Part shown: in pieces, positions 9,501-18,480 of the stretch
How the letters are laid out: every line of letters starts with the position of its first letter
How positions within the stretch are numbered: position 1 is the first letter of the stretch
Source: Paenibacillus tarimensis
GTDB taxonomy: Bacteria; Bacillota; Bacilli; Paenibacillales; Paenibacillaceae
Direction of reading: 5' to 3'
DNA length: 64,000 nt
Assembly: GCF_021532315.1 (NCBI RefSeq)
Contig: NZ_JAKGAO010000003.1
Coordinates: forward strand, 165,593 to 229,592
Program-made: the position numbers and the translations under genes
Notes under the pieces: generated by a model
Seen by the model: the letters and a program-made list of their open reading frames with translations, nothing else
Told to the model about the DNA's origin: nothing
Databases searched by the model: none

Positions 9501-9638
9501 CTGCGGGCTGCTTTGGAGGCCTTTGAGAATGTACTGTTCGACAGCGTCCTGCTTACCGGTGTAGCATATGACCGGGTGGAAGGCATGGAGAGCGTACAGC
9601 TCGGAGAGAAAACGATTGGAATTTACATTGCCTCCTAA
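6549..9638 (+). CDS. ileS: isoleucyl-tRNA synthetase (long, eukaryote-like IleS2 type)
   Basis: Class I synthetase that charges tRNA-Ile and edits mischarged valine. The adenylation motifs are HIGH at residues 54-57 (APHIGHVLG) and KMSKS at 589-593. The editing domain contains AWTTTPWTLPSN and the family segment GTGIVHIAPAHGEDDY, and the central region GWDTHGLPVELGVEK is typical. At 1029 residues it is about 100 longer than the classical bacterial IleS (921 in B. subtilis), and it ends with the eukaryote-like anticodon-binding tail (ELEQEGWVREVIRAVQDTRK) instead of the bacterial zinc-binding C-terminus. This marks it as IleS2, the class that tolerates mupirocin. Expression is controlled by the upstream T-box. 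Confidence 0.96.
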   Translation: MERVDVKEKARARESRILEKWRQEDTFKASIENREGHPHFVFYEGPPTANGAPHIGHVLGRVIKDFICRYKTMSGYKVLRKAGWDTHGLPVELGVEKQLGISGKQEIENYGVEAFVNKCKDSVFEYERQWRELTEAIAYWTDMDNPYITLKNSYIESVWHILSTIHKKGLLYRGHRVSPYCPDCQTTLSSHEVAQGYEDVKDLSATVKFKLATGESILAWTTTPWTLPSNVALAVNPELAYVKVKKGGETYIVAEALAESVMKEDFEIISSLKGSELVGLSYEPPFRYVSVEKGHIVIAGDFVSDTSGTGIVHIAPAHGEDDYRVCRQNGISMLSVVNSEGKYTAEVTDLAGRFVKDCDVDIVKMLSERGLLFSKERYEHSYPFCWRCKSPLLYYATESWFIETTAVKDQLIANNNGVDWYPGHIREGRFGKFLEDLVDWNISRNRYWGTPLNVWVCNTCKGEYAPESLADLRARAVGPVAEDLELHKPYVDEVHLNCPHCDSGVMTRTSEVIDVWFDSGSMPFAQYHQPFENEELFASQYPADMICEGIDQTRGWFFSLLAVSTLYNGKAPYKAVISTGHILDENGQKMSKSKGNVIDPWEIINEYGTDAFRWALLSDSAPWNSKRFSRGIVAEAKSKVIDTIVNTHAFYALYASIDGFDPAQHPHARSGNKLDRWILSRLNSLIKLVAKGLDANDFLNPAKAIEGFVDEMSNWYIRRSRDRFWGSGLTEDKVFAYQTLRTVLLTLSRIIAPYAPLIAEDVYGNLGGGRSVHLDDYPKADEAVIDLTLERDMETARQIVELARNVRNESAIKTRQPLSELIVSLDRDFDLTDYEAIIKDEINVKTIVIESSDSGFVDFTFKLNLKVAGKKYGKQVGPIQGHLKSLSPDETREAVQKGGLTFTTAEGERLEISMDELLVEKQAKSGFASASGYQLTVALNTDITPELEQEGWVREVIRAVQDTRKKLDLPIEKRVHVTLDVDNELRAALEAFENVLFDSVLLTGVAYDRVEGMESVQLGEKTIGIYIAS

Positions 9639-9667
9639 GGGCATAATAGGCATCACAACGATAGGAA

Positions 9668-9735
9668 ACGAGCTTGAGCACTTCCCGTTCAGCCTCTCTT
9701 GCAGAGAGCAGGACGGGAAAGGCCGGCTCGTTTTT
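9668..9735 (+). terminator. ileS terminator
   Basis: A long three-tier hairpin: CGAGC/GCTCG at the base, TTCCCGTTC/GGACGGGAA in the middle and CTCTC-TTGCA-GAGAG at the tip, followed by TTTTT. It begins 30 bases after the ileS stop. Confidence 0.85.
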
Positions 9736-9758
9736 CGCATCGAAAGGAGGCCTTGGTT

Positions 9759-10085
9759 ATGAGTGGAAAGACCGAGGATTTGGATGGCGTAAAGCAGTCC
9801 TTGAATACATTGAAGACCAGACTGGAACGTATATCGGATGATTTGGAGAGGGCGAAAATCGCCGAATATGTAGACCTGCTGAACCGTCCGGTTTCGCTTA
9901 TGTGGCGTAACCTGCTCGGCGGCACGGCGCGCGGCGTCGGAATCGCGATCGGTTTTACATTCTTTGCCGCAACTATTCTATATATGCTGCAAATGCTCGG
10001 CAAGCTGAATCTGCCGATCATTGGAGATTATATTGCGGATATCGTTCGTATAGTACAGCATCAGCTGGAAGGCAGAGCTTATTAA
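9759..10085 (+). CDS. DUF5665 domain membrane protein
   Basis: A 108-residue protein that matches the DUF5665 family of Firmicutes; no function is known. It has a charged helical N-terminal half (LNTLKTRLERISDDLERAKI), then EYVDLLNRPVSLMWRNLLGG, and one long hydrophobic stretch at about residues 59-80 (VGIAIGFTFFAATILYML). ATG 9759 is preferred because AAAGGAGG (9743-9750) stands eight bases before it; the frame is open further upstream, but that part overlaps the ileS terminator. The gene stands alone between the ileS terminator and the convergent yteA. Confidence 0.8.
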   Translation: MSGKTEDLDGVKQSLNTLKTRLERISDDLERAKIAEYVDLLNRPVSLMWRNLLGGTARGVGIAIGFTFFAATILYMLQMLGKLNLPIIGDYIADIVRIVQHQLEGRAY

Positions 10086-10195
10086 GCACGAGGAACTGGT
10101 ACCGCTGCCGGTAATGGGCTAATGGAAAGACCCGGCAGCTTGCAGCCGCCGAGTCTGAATCTGTCACGCTAGTTAAGCGAAAGATAGGCCGGTTC

Positions 10196-10921
10196 TCAAA
10201 CTTCTTCGTTCGTTTCCGCCTCAAGCAGCGGATCGCCTTCACCGCTCTCGAGGTATTGCCGGTATTTCCGGCTGCGCACGACAGACACATGCGTACCGGT
10301 AATATCTGTAGCGAGAAAGCTCTCATACGATTCCACGAAACCCTCGTTCTCATCGGCTTCGATCATGAATTTCTCATATTCAATATCTGTGTCTTCGGCC
10401 AGCGCAGGTGTATTGGAATTCCCCCAGCTCTCCACAATCTGCCAAGCATCCTCCCCGTCAAAGCCGGCATACGAGCTTTGTTCATCCATACTGGAGCGTC
10501 CAAATGGGGGATTGAGGAACTCCTCTTCCACTGGACGGTGATGGGACTCATCCCGCTGGGGAGAATGCTCCACGCAATAAAGAGTTTCGGGCAGAGCCTG
10601 CAGCCTCTCAAGAGGAATAGCGGCTCCGCAGGAGCGGCAGAGGCCATATTCACCTTTGTTCATTGCCTCAAGCGCTTCGTCAATACGAGCCAGATGGAGC
10701 TCATCCTGCTCGAGCAGCGCGATATCCTTACCCCGTTCATATGTCTCGGTCGCCAGATCACCGGGATGGTTGTCGATCGGGGACAGTTCGCCGGTCAGTA
10801 CGCGCTGGGAGTCGCCTAAGCCGTAGTGCTCATTATCGATGAGCTTCTGCTCGATGCGCTGGCGGTCCTCAATCAGCTGATTCCGGAGCCCGGCCACAGC
10901 CTGCTTGGTCAATGGTTTCAT
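10196..10921 (-). CDS. yteA: TraR/DksA-type zinc-finger protein, YteA family
   Basis: Belongs to the YteA family of DksA/TraR-like proteins common in spore-forming Firmicutes. Residues 1-90 form a long charged helical region as in DksA, followed by the zinc finger with C95, C98, C116 and H119 (GLCRSCGAAIPLERL, then LYCVEH), so the fourth ligand is histidine rather than the cysteine of classical C4 fingers. The acidic tail after residue 120 is a family trait. The ribosome site is AGGAGG on the minus strand just above 10921. It is transcribed towards the DUF5665 gene. DksA-like action on RNA polymerase is an inference; the gene may be sporulation-linked. Confidence 0.86.
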   Translation of the reverse strand: MKPLTKQAVAGLRNQLIEDRQRIEQKLIDNEHYGLGDSQRVLTGELSPIDNHPGDLATETYERGKDIALLEQDELHLARIDEALEAMNKGEYGLCRSCGAAIPLERLQALPETLYCVEHSPQRDESHHRPVEEEFLNPPFGRSSMDEQSSYAGFDGEDAWQIVESWGNSNTPALAEDTDIEYEKFMIEADENEGFVESYESFLATDITGTHVSVVRSRKYRQYLESGEGDPLLEAETNEEV

Positions 10922-11059
10922 GAACGTGTCCTCCTTTACGTCTGTTAAGCATTAGCCTGCACCTAATGAGCTTATTTTAGAAGAGCGGAAGCCTAAGATT
11001 GATTGGTGCTTATGGCAGGATTAATCGTCAGGACCATATGAAGGGTTTTGTCCCCGGCA

Positions 11060-11088
11060 TTGTCCGGCTGGATGCGCTATGCTACAAT
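11060..11088 (+). promoter_or_regulatory. candidate SigA promoter for lspA
   Basis: TTGTCC (11060-11065), a 17-base spacer and TACAAT (11083-11088) stand about 80 bases before lspA. Both elements are close to consensus and the spacing is ideal. Confidence 0.6.
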
Positions 11089-11171
11089 ATTTTGGGTGTA
11101 TGCATTTCTGGACGTGAGAGCGGAAGAAGAGGAGCCGGCCCTAACCGGTGATACAGGCGGAGGCGAAGCGA

Positions 11172-11711
11172 GTGAAGGGGTATTACTATTGGATTGCGCT
11201 GGTTGTGTTCATCATTGACCAGGTCACGAAGAAGATTATTGCAACACAGCTGGAGCTGGCCGAGCAAATTCCGGTGATTGGTAATTTCTTTATCATTACA
11301 TCGCACCGGAATCCGGGTGCGGCATTCGGCATTCTGAAGGAGCAGACGACACTCTTCATCGTCGTAACGCTTCTGGTGGTAGCCGGTATTATATGGTACA
11401 TACAGAAGAACCGTCATTCAGGCAACACCATGCTGCTGGCCGCACTTGGGCTGGTACTCGGCGGTGCCTTCGGTAATTTTCTGGACCGTGCGCTGTACGG
11501 AGAGGTTGTTGATTTCCTGCAGTTTAATTTCGGCTCGTATACCTTCCCGATCTTCAATGTCGCTGACATGGGCATTGTAATCGGTGTAGGCCTGATACTG
11601 CTGGATACCATTCTTGATATGAAGAATGACTACAATAAGACCAAACAGGATGGAGCTGCAGCTAACGATGAAACAGAACGAAACGCAGACACCGACGAAT
11701 CTGTCCGCTGA
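11172..11711 (+). CDS. lspA: lipoprotein signal peptidase (signal peptidase II)
   Basis: Aspartic membrane protease that cleaves lipoprotein signal peptides in front of the lipidated cysteine. It shows four hydrophobic segments and the family motifs SHRNPGAAFGIL, GNFLDRALYGEVVDFLQF and FPIFNVADMGI; the aspartates of VVDF and VADM are the catalytic pair. GTG 11172 is favoured, since CGGAGG stands nine bases upstream; a GTG at 11148 is also in frame. The product is 179 residues with a hydrophilic C-terminal tail (about 25 residues) rich in D, N and E that is longer than in many relatives. Its end overlaps the pseudouridine synthase gene by 44 bases. Several likely lipoprotein substrates are encoded in this window. 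Confidence 0.94.
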   Translation: MKGYYYWIALVVFIIDQVTKKIIATQLELAEQIPVIGNFFIITSHRNPGAAFGILKEQTTLFIVVTLLVVAGIIWYIQKNRHSGNTMLLAALGLVLGGAFGNFLDRALYGEVVDFLQFNFGSYTFPIFNVADMGIVIGVGLILLDTILDMKNDYNKTKQDGAAANDETERNADTDESVR

Positions 11712-12636
11712 TCAAGCAGAGGAACTGCTGGAATGGATTGTGGCGGATACGTTTGCGGGTGACCGGATCGATAAGTATGTGACGGAAGCCTATGGCGAAG
11801 AAGGGACCTCGCGGACGCAAATCCAGGACTGGATTAAATCCGGCGCAGTCAAGGTAAATGGGCTTCCTGTTAAGCCCAATTACAAGATCGCTGAAGGGGA
11901 CCGTGTTACCGTACAGCCGCCAGAGCCGGAAGAGACGGAGATTCTGCCGGAGGACATTCCGCTTGATATCGTGTATGAGGACGAAGACGTAATCGTTATC
12001 AACAAGCCGAGAGGAATGGTTGTCCATCCGGCGCTGGGGCACTCCTCGGGTACAGTCGTCAATGCGCTGCTGCATCATTGTAAGGATCTTTCGGGGATCA
12101 ACGGTGTTAAGCGGCCGGGGATTGTGCACAGGATCGACAAGGATACTTCGGGCCTGCTGATGGCGGCCAAGAATGATATGGCACACGCTTCGCTCGCCGA
12201 GCAGCTCAAGGAGCATACTGTTACCAGGAAGTACATAGCCCTGGCACACGGCATCATCCCTCATGATCACGGTACTATCGATGCGCCGATTGGCAGGGAT
12301 CCCCAGGATCGTAAGCTGTTCATGGTAACGGACCGAGGGGCGAAGCATGCGGTAACCCACTTTCTTGTCCTCGAGCGCATCATCGACTATACGCTGCTTG
12401 AGCTTCGGCTTGAGACTGGGCGTACGCATCAAATCCGTGTCCATATGAAATATATCGGGCATCCGCTGGCCGGTGATCCGGTATACGGCAGGGCCAAGAC
12501 GGTCGATCTTAAGGGACAGGCTCTGCATGCGGCTGTTCTTGGCTTCATACATCCCCGCACAGGCGAGGAACTGGTGTTTGAAGCTCCGCTCCCGCAGGAT
12601 TTTGAAGACGTGCTTCATGGACTGCGTACGCGGTAA
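11668..12636 (+). CDS. RluA family pseudouridine synthase (RluD-like, YlyB)
   Basis: Converts uridines in ribosomal RNA to pseudouridine. The 322-residue product has an N-terminal S4 domain (DRIDKYVTEAYGEE, then QDWIKSGAVKVNG) and a catalytic domain with the motif GIVHRIDKDTSGLLMAAKN, whose aspartate after HRI is the nucleophile. ETGRTHQIRVHMKYIGHPLAGD is the usual RluA C-terminal segment (residues about 250-271). The ATG at 11668 is chosen among three in-frame ATGs because the upstream extension overlaps lspA further and has no family match; a GGAG lies 12 bases before it. lspA and this gene are neighbours in many Firmicutes, where the gene (ylyB) precedes pyrR, as it nearly does here. Confidence 0.9.
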   Translation: MKQNETQTPTNLSADQAEELLEWIVADTFAGDRIDKYVTEAYGEEGTSRTQIQDWIKSGAVKVNGLPVKPNYKIAEGDRVTVQPPEPEETEILPEDIPLDIVYEDEDVIVINKPRGMVVHPALGHSSGTVVNALLHHCKDLSGINGVKRPGIVHRIDKDTSGLLMAAKNDMAHASLAEQLKEHTVTRKYIALAHGIIPHDHGTIDAPIGRDPQDRKLFMVTDRGAKHAVTHFLVLERIIDYTLLELRLETGRTHQIRVHMKYIGHPLAGDPVYGRAKTVDLKGQALHAAVLGFIHPRTGEELVFEAPLPQDFEDVLHGLRTR

Positions 12637-12809
12637 CGATTGAGCAGGGAGACATCGCTAAGCGAGGGCAAGTCTCTCGGCATTCCTCGAAATGAAGAGT
12701 AAGCCGTACAAATAGTGCAAACTTTCGATTAGATTCTGCATTATGCGGCGGCGAAAAGTAAGCTATGCTAATGAAAATGAAGCCGGTCTGCTACATGTCC
12801 GGAGGGAAT

Positions 12810-12842
12810 GGTCGTTACGAGGGAAACCCGCGATAATCGACC
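12810..12842 (+). other. hairpin in the dapL leader
   Basis: GGTCG and CGACC bracket an inner GAGGGAAACCCGCG hairpin, ending 33 bases before the dapL start. There is no T run, so it is not an intrinsic terminator. The rest of the 239-base gap 12637-12875 shows no riboswitch family that I recognise. Confidence 0.4.
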
Positions 12843-12875
12843 CCACATTATACAGAAGAAAGGTGATCAATCCAT

Positions 12876-14111
12876 ATGGCAACAATTAATCAGAATTTCC
12901 TGCAGCTGCAGGGCAGTTACCTGTTCTCCGAAATTGCGAAGCGCAGAACCAAGTTTATCGAAGAGAATCCGAATGCGCAAATCATCAGCCTGGGCATCGG
13001 CGATGTGACACGCGGCCTTCCAGAAGCGGTTACCAAAGCCATGCATTCGGCAGTGGATGAGCTGGCTGAGTCCAACTCGTTCCGCGGTTACGGTCCGGAG
13101 CAGGGCTACGATTTTCTGTTGGAAGCGATTATTCAGAATGACTACAAGGCCCGCGGCATCGATCTGCAGATGAATGAAGTCTTCGTAAGCGACGGCTCCA
13201 AATGTGATGTCGGCAACATTCAGGAGATTTTCAGCCAGGATGCGGTCATTGCGGTACAAGACCCGGTATATCCGGTTTATGTAGACACTAATGTTATGGC
13301 AGGCCGTTCCGGTTCCTTCAACAAAGAGAAGAACCAATATGAGAACATTGTGTATCTGCGCTGTGATGCGGACAACAATTTCAAGCCGGAGCTGCCGTCC
13401 CGCAAAGTGGATCTGATCTACCTTTGTTATCCGAACAACCCGACGGGTATGACACTCACGAAGGAAGAACTGAAGAAGTGGGTTGATTATGCGAAGGAAA
13501 ATAACAGCATTATTCTGTTTGACTCTGCATATGAAGCCTTCATTCAAGAGGAAGACGTACCGCACAGCATCTATGAAGTGGAAGGTGCGAAGGAAGTGGC
13601 GATTGAATTCCGCAGCTTCTCGAAGACAGCGGGCTTCACGGGCGTACGGTGCGCTTACACGGTTGTACCGCGGGAGCTAAAGGCCAAGGACGCCGACGGC
13701 AATGACGTAACGGTTGCCGACCTGTGGAACCGCCGTCATACAACCAAGTTTAACGGTGTGTCCTATGTGACCCAGCGGGGCGCTGCAGCCATCTATTCAC
13801 CTGAAGGCAAGGAGCAGATCAAATCACTTGTTGATTACTATATGACCAACGCCGGTATTATCCGCGACGGCTTGAAATCGCTTGGCCTGGATGTGTACGG
13901 CGGCGTCAACGCGCCTTACATCTGGCTTAAGACGCCAAGCGGTCTTGATTCATGGGCGTTCTTCGACAAGCTGCTGGGCGAAGCCAATATAGTCGGTACG
14001 CCTGGTGTCGGTTTTGGACAAGCGGGTCAAGGCTATTTCCGCTTGACGGCTTTCGGCAGCCGTGAGAATACAGAAACAGCGGTAGAGCGGATTCGCAAGC
14101 TCAGCCTGTAA
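12876..14111 (+). CDS. dapL: LL-diaminopimelate aminotransferase
   Basis: PLP enzyme that converts tetrahydrodipicolinate directly to LL-diaminopimelate, a one-step shortcut in lysine and cell-wall precursor synthesis. At 411 residues it has the family length. Landmarks are [60 protein letters not shown] and the PLP-binding lysine K250 in [15 protein letters not shown]. DapL replaces the acetylated or succinylated branch in chlamydiae, plants and some Firmicutes, including Paenibacillaceae. An AAAGGTGATC ribosome site precedes the ATG, and the gene is monocistronic, ending at a terminator. Confidence 0.95.
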   Translation: MATINQNFLQLQGSYLFSEIAKRRTKFIEENPNAQIISLGIGDVTRGLPEAVTKAMHSAVDELAESNSFRGYGPEQGYDFLLEAIIQNDYKARGIDLQMNEVFVSDGSKCDVGNIQEIFSQDAVIAVQDPVYPVYVDTNVMAGRSGSFNKEKNQYENIVYLRCDADNNFKPELPSRKVDLIYLCYPNNPTGMTLTKEELKKWVDYAKENNSIILFDSAYEAFIQEEDVPHSIYEVEGAKEVAIEFRSFSKTAGFTGVRCAYTVVPRELKAKDADGNDVTVADLWNRRHTTKFNGVSYVTQRGAAAIYSPEGKEQIKSLVDYYMTNAGIIRDGLKSLGLDVYGGVNAPYIWLKTPSGLDSWAFFDKLLGEANIVGTPGVGFGQAGQGYFRLTAFGSRENTETAVERIRKLSL

Positions 14112-14133
14112 TTTTATACTGAAGTGGTAAGAT

Positions 14134-14180
14134 GAGGAGGCGGACTGCTGGTCATTAGACCGGTATGACCGCCTCCTCTT
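14134..14180 (+). terminator. dapL terminator
   Basis: GAGGAGGCGG pairs with CCGCCTCCTC around an inner TGGTC-ATTA-GACC hairpin, followed by TTGACTTCTTCTT. The 3' end touches the -35 of the pyr promoter. Confidence 0.75.
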
Positions 14181-14207
14181 GACTTCTTCTTCCGGGCATG
14201 GCATAAT
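14179..14207 (+). promoter_or_regulatory. SigA promoter of the pyrimidine operon
   Basis: TTGACT (14179-14184), a 17-base spacer and CATAAT (14202-14207) stand directly upstream of the PyrR-binding leader. Transcription should begin near 14214. Confidence 0.75.
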
Positions 14208-14213
14208 GCTACT

Positions 14214-14391
14214 AACTTCATAACAGCAGTACCTTTAACTCAGTCCCGTGAGGCTGGCAAGGTAACGTGAATTGCAATTGGAACGCCCCGATAATTCGGG
14301 AGCGGGTGGTTTCTTATACCCGTCTGCCCCGAACTTCCGGTGTCCCTTCCTTATGCGCGCCGACTCCTTGCTAATAGCAAGGAGTTTTTTT
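14214..14391 (+). promoter_or_regulatory. PyrR-binding attenuator leader of the pyr operon
   Basis: PyrR bound to UMP stabilises an RNA hairpin that lets the terminator fold. The PyrR site is the hairpin ACCTT...AAGGT at 14231-14263 with the recognisable loop AGTCCCGTGAGGCT at 14242-14254. Downstream sequence 14270-14360, containing CCCGATAATTCGGG, can supply the antiterminator, and the terminator lies at 14363-14391. The element stands directly in front of pyrR itself, the classical autoregulated arrangement. Only one copy is seen in front of the operon, whereas B. subtilis has three, one in the leader and two inside the operon. Confidence 0.88.
14363..14391 (+). terminator. attenuator terminator before pyrR
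   Basis: ACTCCTTGC, a TAATA loop and GCAAGGAGT form a perfect nine-pair stem followed by six further T. It ends the pyr leader when PyrR-UMP is bound. Confidence 0.9.
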
Positions 14392-14430
14392 GTGGCCAAT
14401 TGCGGGAATCATCAGATGAAGGCTTGCTGA

Positions 14431-15916
<1,486 letters not shown>

Positions 15917-16001
15917 TGAAGCTTGAAGGAAAGCCGGAAGAGCCGGTTGGAAGTAAAGCCGGGATGATGTGGAAAGATAACCGAAGGGAGAACAAAAATC
16001 G

Positions 16002-17288
16002 ATGGCATTATGGATCTTGAACGGCCAGGTATGGAACGAGGAAGCCGGGCGGCTGGAAAGCCGGCATGTACGGATTGAGGGCGGCTTGATCGCCGAAATC
16101 GTAGAAGGCCAGCAGCAGCCGGACACGGCGGGCTGTGAAGTAATCGACGCGGCCGGCAAGCTGGTATCCGCCGGATTTATCGATATGCACGTCCATTTGC
16201 GTGACCCCGGATTTGAATATAAGGAAGATATTATAACAGGCACCAGATCGGCGGCTAAAGGCGGATTTACGACAATTGCCTGCATGCCGAACACCAGACC
16301 GGTGACCGATACGCCTGAGACGATTGAATATATCCGCAGCAAGGCGGCAAGCGAAGGTGTTGTTAATGTCCTGCCGTATGCGGCAATTACGAAGAATGAG
16401 CTGGGGCGTGAGCTGACTGATTTTGCAGCCTTGAAGGCTGCTGGCGCAATCGGCTTTACAGATGACGGAGTCGGGGTGCAGAACGCACAGATGATGAAGG
16501 ATGCCATGGCGTTGGCGCATTCGCTTGGCATGCCGATTATCGCGCACTGTGAGGATGACTCGCTGGTTGAAGGGGCAGCCGTATCAGAAGGAAGCTTCGC
16601 CAGAAAGCATGGATTAAAGGGGATTCCGAATGAGTCAGAAGCGATTCATGTAGGCCGGGATGTACTGCTGGCTGAAGCGACAGGTGTTCATTATCATGTA
16701 TGCCACGTCAGCACAGAGCAGTCGGTCCGGCTGATCCGGCTGGCTAAGCAAATCGGGGTGAGGGTTACAGCAGAGGTGTGTCCGCATCACCTGGTATTGT
16801 CGGATGAAGATATACCTGGACTGGATTCCAACTGGAAAATGAATCCCCCGCTTCGCACGCCGAGGGATGTCGAGGCGGTCATTGAGGGACTTGAGGACGG
16901 CACGATCGATATAATCGTAACCGACCATGCGCCGCACAGCGCGGAAGAGAAAGCGAAGGGCATGCAGCTGGCGCCATTTGGCATAGTTGGATTTGAAACG
17001 GCGTTTCCTCTTCTCTACACCAAATTCGTTCGGACAGGCCGTTGGTCGCTGGGCTTTCTTCTGCAGCGCATGACAAGCGATCCTGCCAAAGTATTCGGAC
17101 TGGCATCCGGCAGGCTAGAGCCGGGCGCACCGGCAGATATCACTGTGGTGGATTTGGAAACCGAACGTAAGGTTGATCCGGAGACCTTCTTGTCCAAGAG
17201 CAAGAACACTCCGTTTGGCGGATGGAAGCTGTACGGCTTCCCGGTTGCAACAATTGTTGCCGGAAGAACAGTATGGGCGGACGTTTAA
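16002..17288 (+). CDS. pyrC: dihydroorotase
   Basis: Zinc amidohydrolase that cyclises carbamoyl aspartate to dihydroorotate. The metal site HxH is H63 and H65 in DMHVHLRDPGFEYKEDI. Other landmarks are TTIACMPNTRPVTDT, AHCEDDSLVEGAAVSEG, HYHVCHVSTEQSV, CPHHLVLSDEDI, MNPPLR and DIIVTDHAPHSAEEKAKG. With 428 residues it is the class I (long) type used by Bacillus. It begins 85 bases after pyrB, with an AAGGGAG ribosome site. Confidence 0.96.
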   Translation: MALWILNGQVWNEEAGRLESRHVRIEGGLIAEIVEGQQQPDTAGCEVIDAAGKLVSAGFIDMHVHLRDPGFEYKEDIITGTRSAAKGGFTTIACMPNTRPVTDTPETIEYIRSKAASEGVVNVLPYAAITKNELGRELTDFAALKAAGAIGFTDDGVGVQNAQMMKDAMALAHSLGMPIIAHCEDDSLVEGAAVSEGSFARKHGLKGIPNESEAIHVGRDVLLAEATGVHYHVCHVSTEQSVRLIRLAKQIGVRVTAEVCPHHLVLSDEDIPGLDSNWKMNPPLRTPRDVEAVIEGLEDGTIDIIVTDHAPHSAEEKAKGMQLAPFGIVGFETAFPLLYTKFVRTGRWSLGFLLQRMTSDPAKVFGLASGRLEPGAPADITVVDLETERKVDPETFLSKSKNTPFGGWKLYGFPVATIVAGRTVWADV

Positions 17289-17334
17289 TAACCTGCATAT
17301 AGTGAAACTAAGACTCAAGGAGTGGTGATAACGG

Positions 17335-18480
17335 ATGCAAGCGAGATTATTATTGGAAGACGGTACCCTGTTCACCGGACGTTCGTTCGGCGCTGAGAGT
17401 GAAAAATTCGGTGAAGTGGTCTTTAATACCGGAATTACCGGTTATCAGGAAGTATTGTCTGATCCATCCTACTGCGGTCAAATCGTGACCATGACGTATC
17501 CGCTGATCGGCAACTACGGCATTGCCCGCGATGATTTCGAATGCATTACGCCAGCTGTTCACGGTTTTGTAGTCCGACGGCATGAGCCGATTCCAAGCAA
17601 CTGGCGGGCAGAATACTCGCTGGAGGCGCTTCTGAAGGAATCCGGCATTCCAGGAATCAGTGATATCGACACACGGATGCTGACACGTAAAATCAGGCAT
17701 CACGGCACAATGAAAGGCGTACTGACGACAAGCAATGCACCGGTTGAAGAGCTGATGGAGCGTCTTGGCGTGACCTCAATTATGACGGATCAGGTACCGC
17801 GCACATCGACGAAGAGCTATATCAATGTACCGGGCAGCCGTGAGCGTATTGTCTTGATTGACTACGGTGCGAAGAGCGGCATTCTCCGCGAGCTGACTAA
17901 GCGCGGCTGTGAAGTGATGGTAGTCCCTCACGACACCTCGGCTGAACAGATCCGTCGTCTTAACCCGGATGGGATTCAGCTGTCCAACGGTCCTGGGGAC
18001 CCGAAGGATGTGCAGCATGCGGTCAAGGTTATCTCTGAGCTGCTGGGTGAATACCCGATCTTTGGCATCTGTCTCGGCCACCAGCTGTTCGCACTTGCCT
18101 GCGGCGCGGATACAACCAAATTGAAGTTTGGCCACCGCGGCGGCAATCATCCGGTTAAGGATCTGAAGACGAACCGCTGTTATATCACCTCCCAAAATCA
18201 TGGTTATACTGTACTGGAAGAATCAATAGTCGGTACAGGTCTTGAAATTACACATATCAACAACAATGACCGTACCATTGAAGGACTTAAACATACAACC
18301 TATCCGGCTTTTTCGGTTCAGTACCATCCGGAAGCGGCGCCGGGTCCATTCGACTCCAGCTACCTCTTCGATGAGTTTCTGGATATGATTCGTGAACATA
18401 AGAAGAACAACCCGCAAATCCCGCGCCAGGCACGGTTGTCGGAATCGCTGAGAGGAGAACTGAGCTATGCCCAAAAATAA
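17335..18480 (+). CDS. carA: carbamoyl-phosphate synthase small (glutaminase) subunit
   Basis: Releases ammonia from glutamine and channels it to CarB. The N-terminal domain is recognisable by [15 protein letters not shown] and [19 protein letters not shown]. The C-terminal class I amidotransferase carries the nucleophile C246 in [15 protein letters not shown], and the catalytic H and E in [15 protein letters not shown]. 381 residues is a little longer than the 364 of B. subtilis PyrAA, due to a C-terminal tail. Being inside the pyr operon it is probably the pyrimidine-linked enzyme (pyrAA); no arginine-biosynthetic gene is near. It overlaps carB by 14 bases. Confidence 0.96.
   Translation: MQARLLLEDGTLFTGRSFGAESEKFGEVVFNTGITGYQEVLSDPSYCGQIVTMTYPLIGNYGIARDDFECITPAVHGFVVRRHEPIPSNWRAEYSLEALLKESGIPGISDIDTRMLTRKIRHHGTMKGVLTTSNAPVEELMERLGVTSIMTDQVPRTSTKSYINVPGSRERIVLIDYGAKSGILRELTKRGCEVMVVPHDTSAEQIRRLNPDGIQLSNGPGDPKDVQHAVKVISELLGEYPIFGICLGHQLFALACGADTTKLKFGHRGGNHPVKDLKTNRCYITSQNHGYTVLEESIVGTGLEITHINNNDRTIEGLKHTTYPAFSVQYHPEAAPGPFDSSYLFDEFLDMIREHKKNNPQIPRQARLSESLRGELSYAQK

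Noticed and set aside
14363..14391. CRISPR- or attachment-like palindrome
   Set aside because: It is the attenuator terminator of the pyr operon; no spaced direct repeats exist anywhere in the window that would indicate a CRISPR array.
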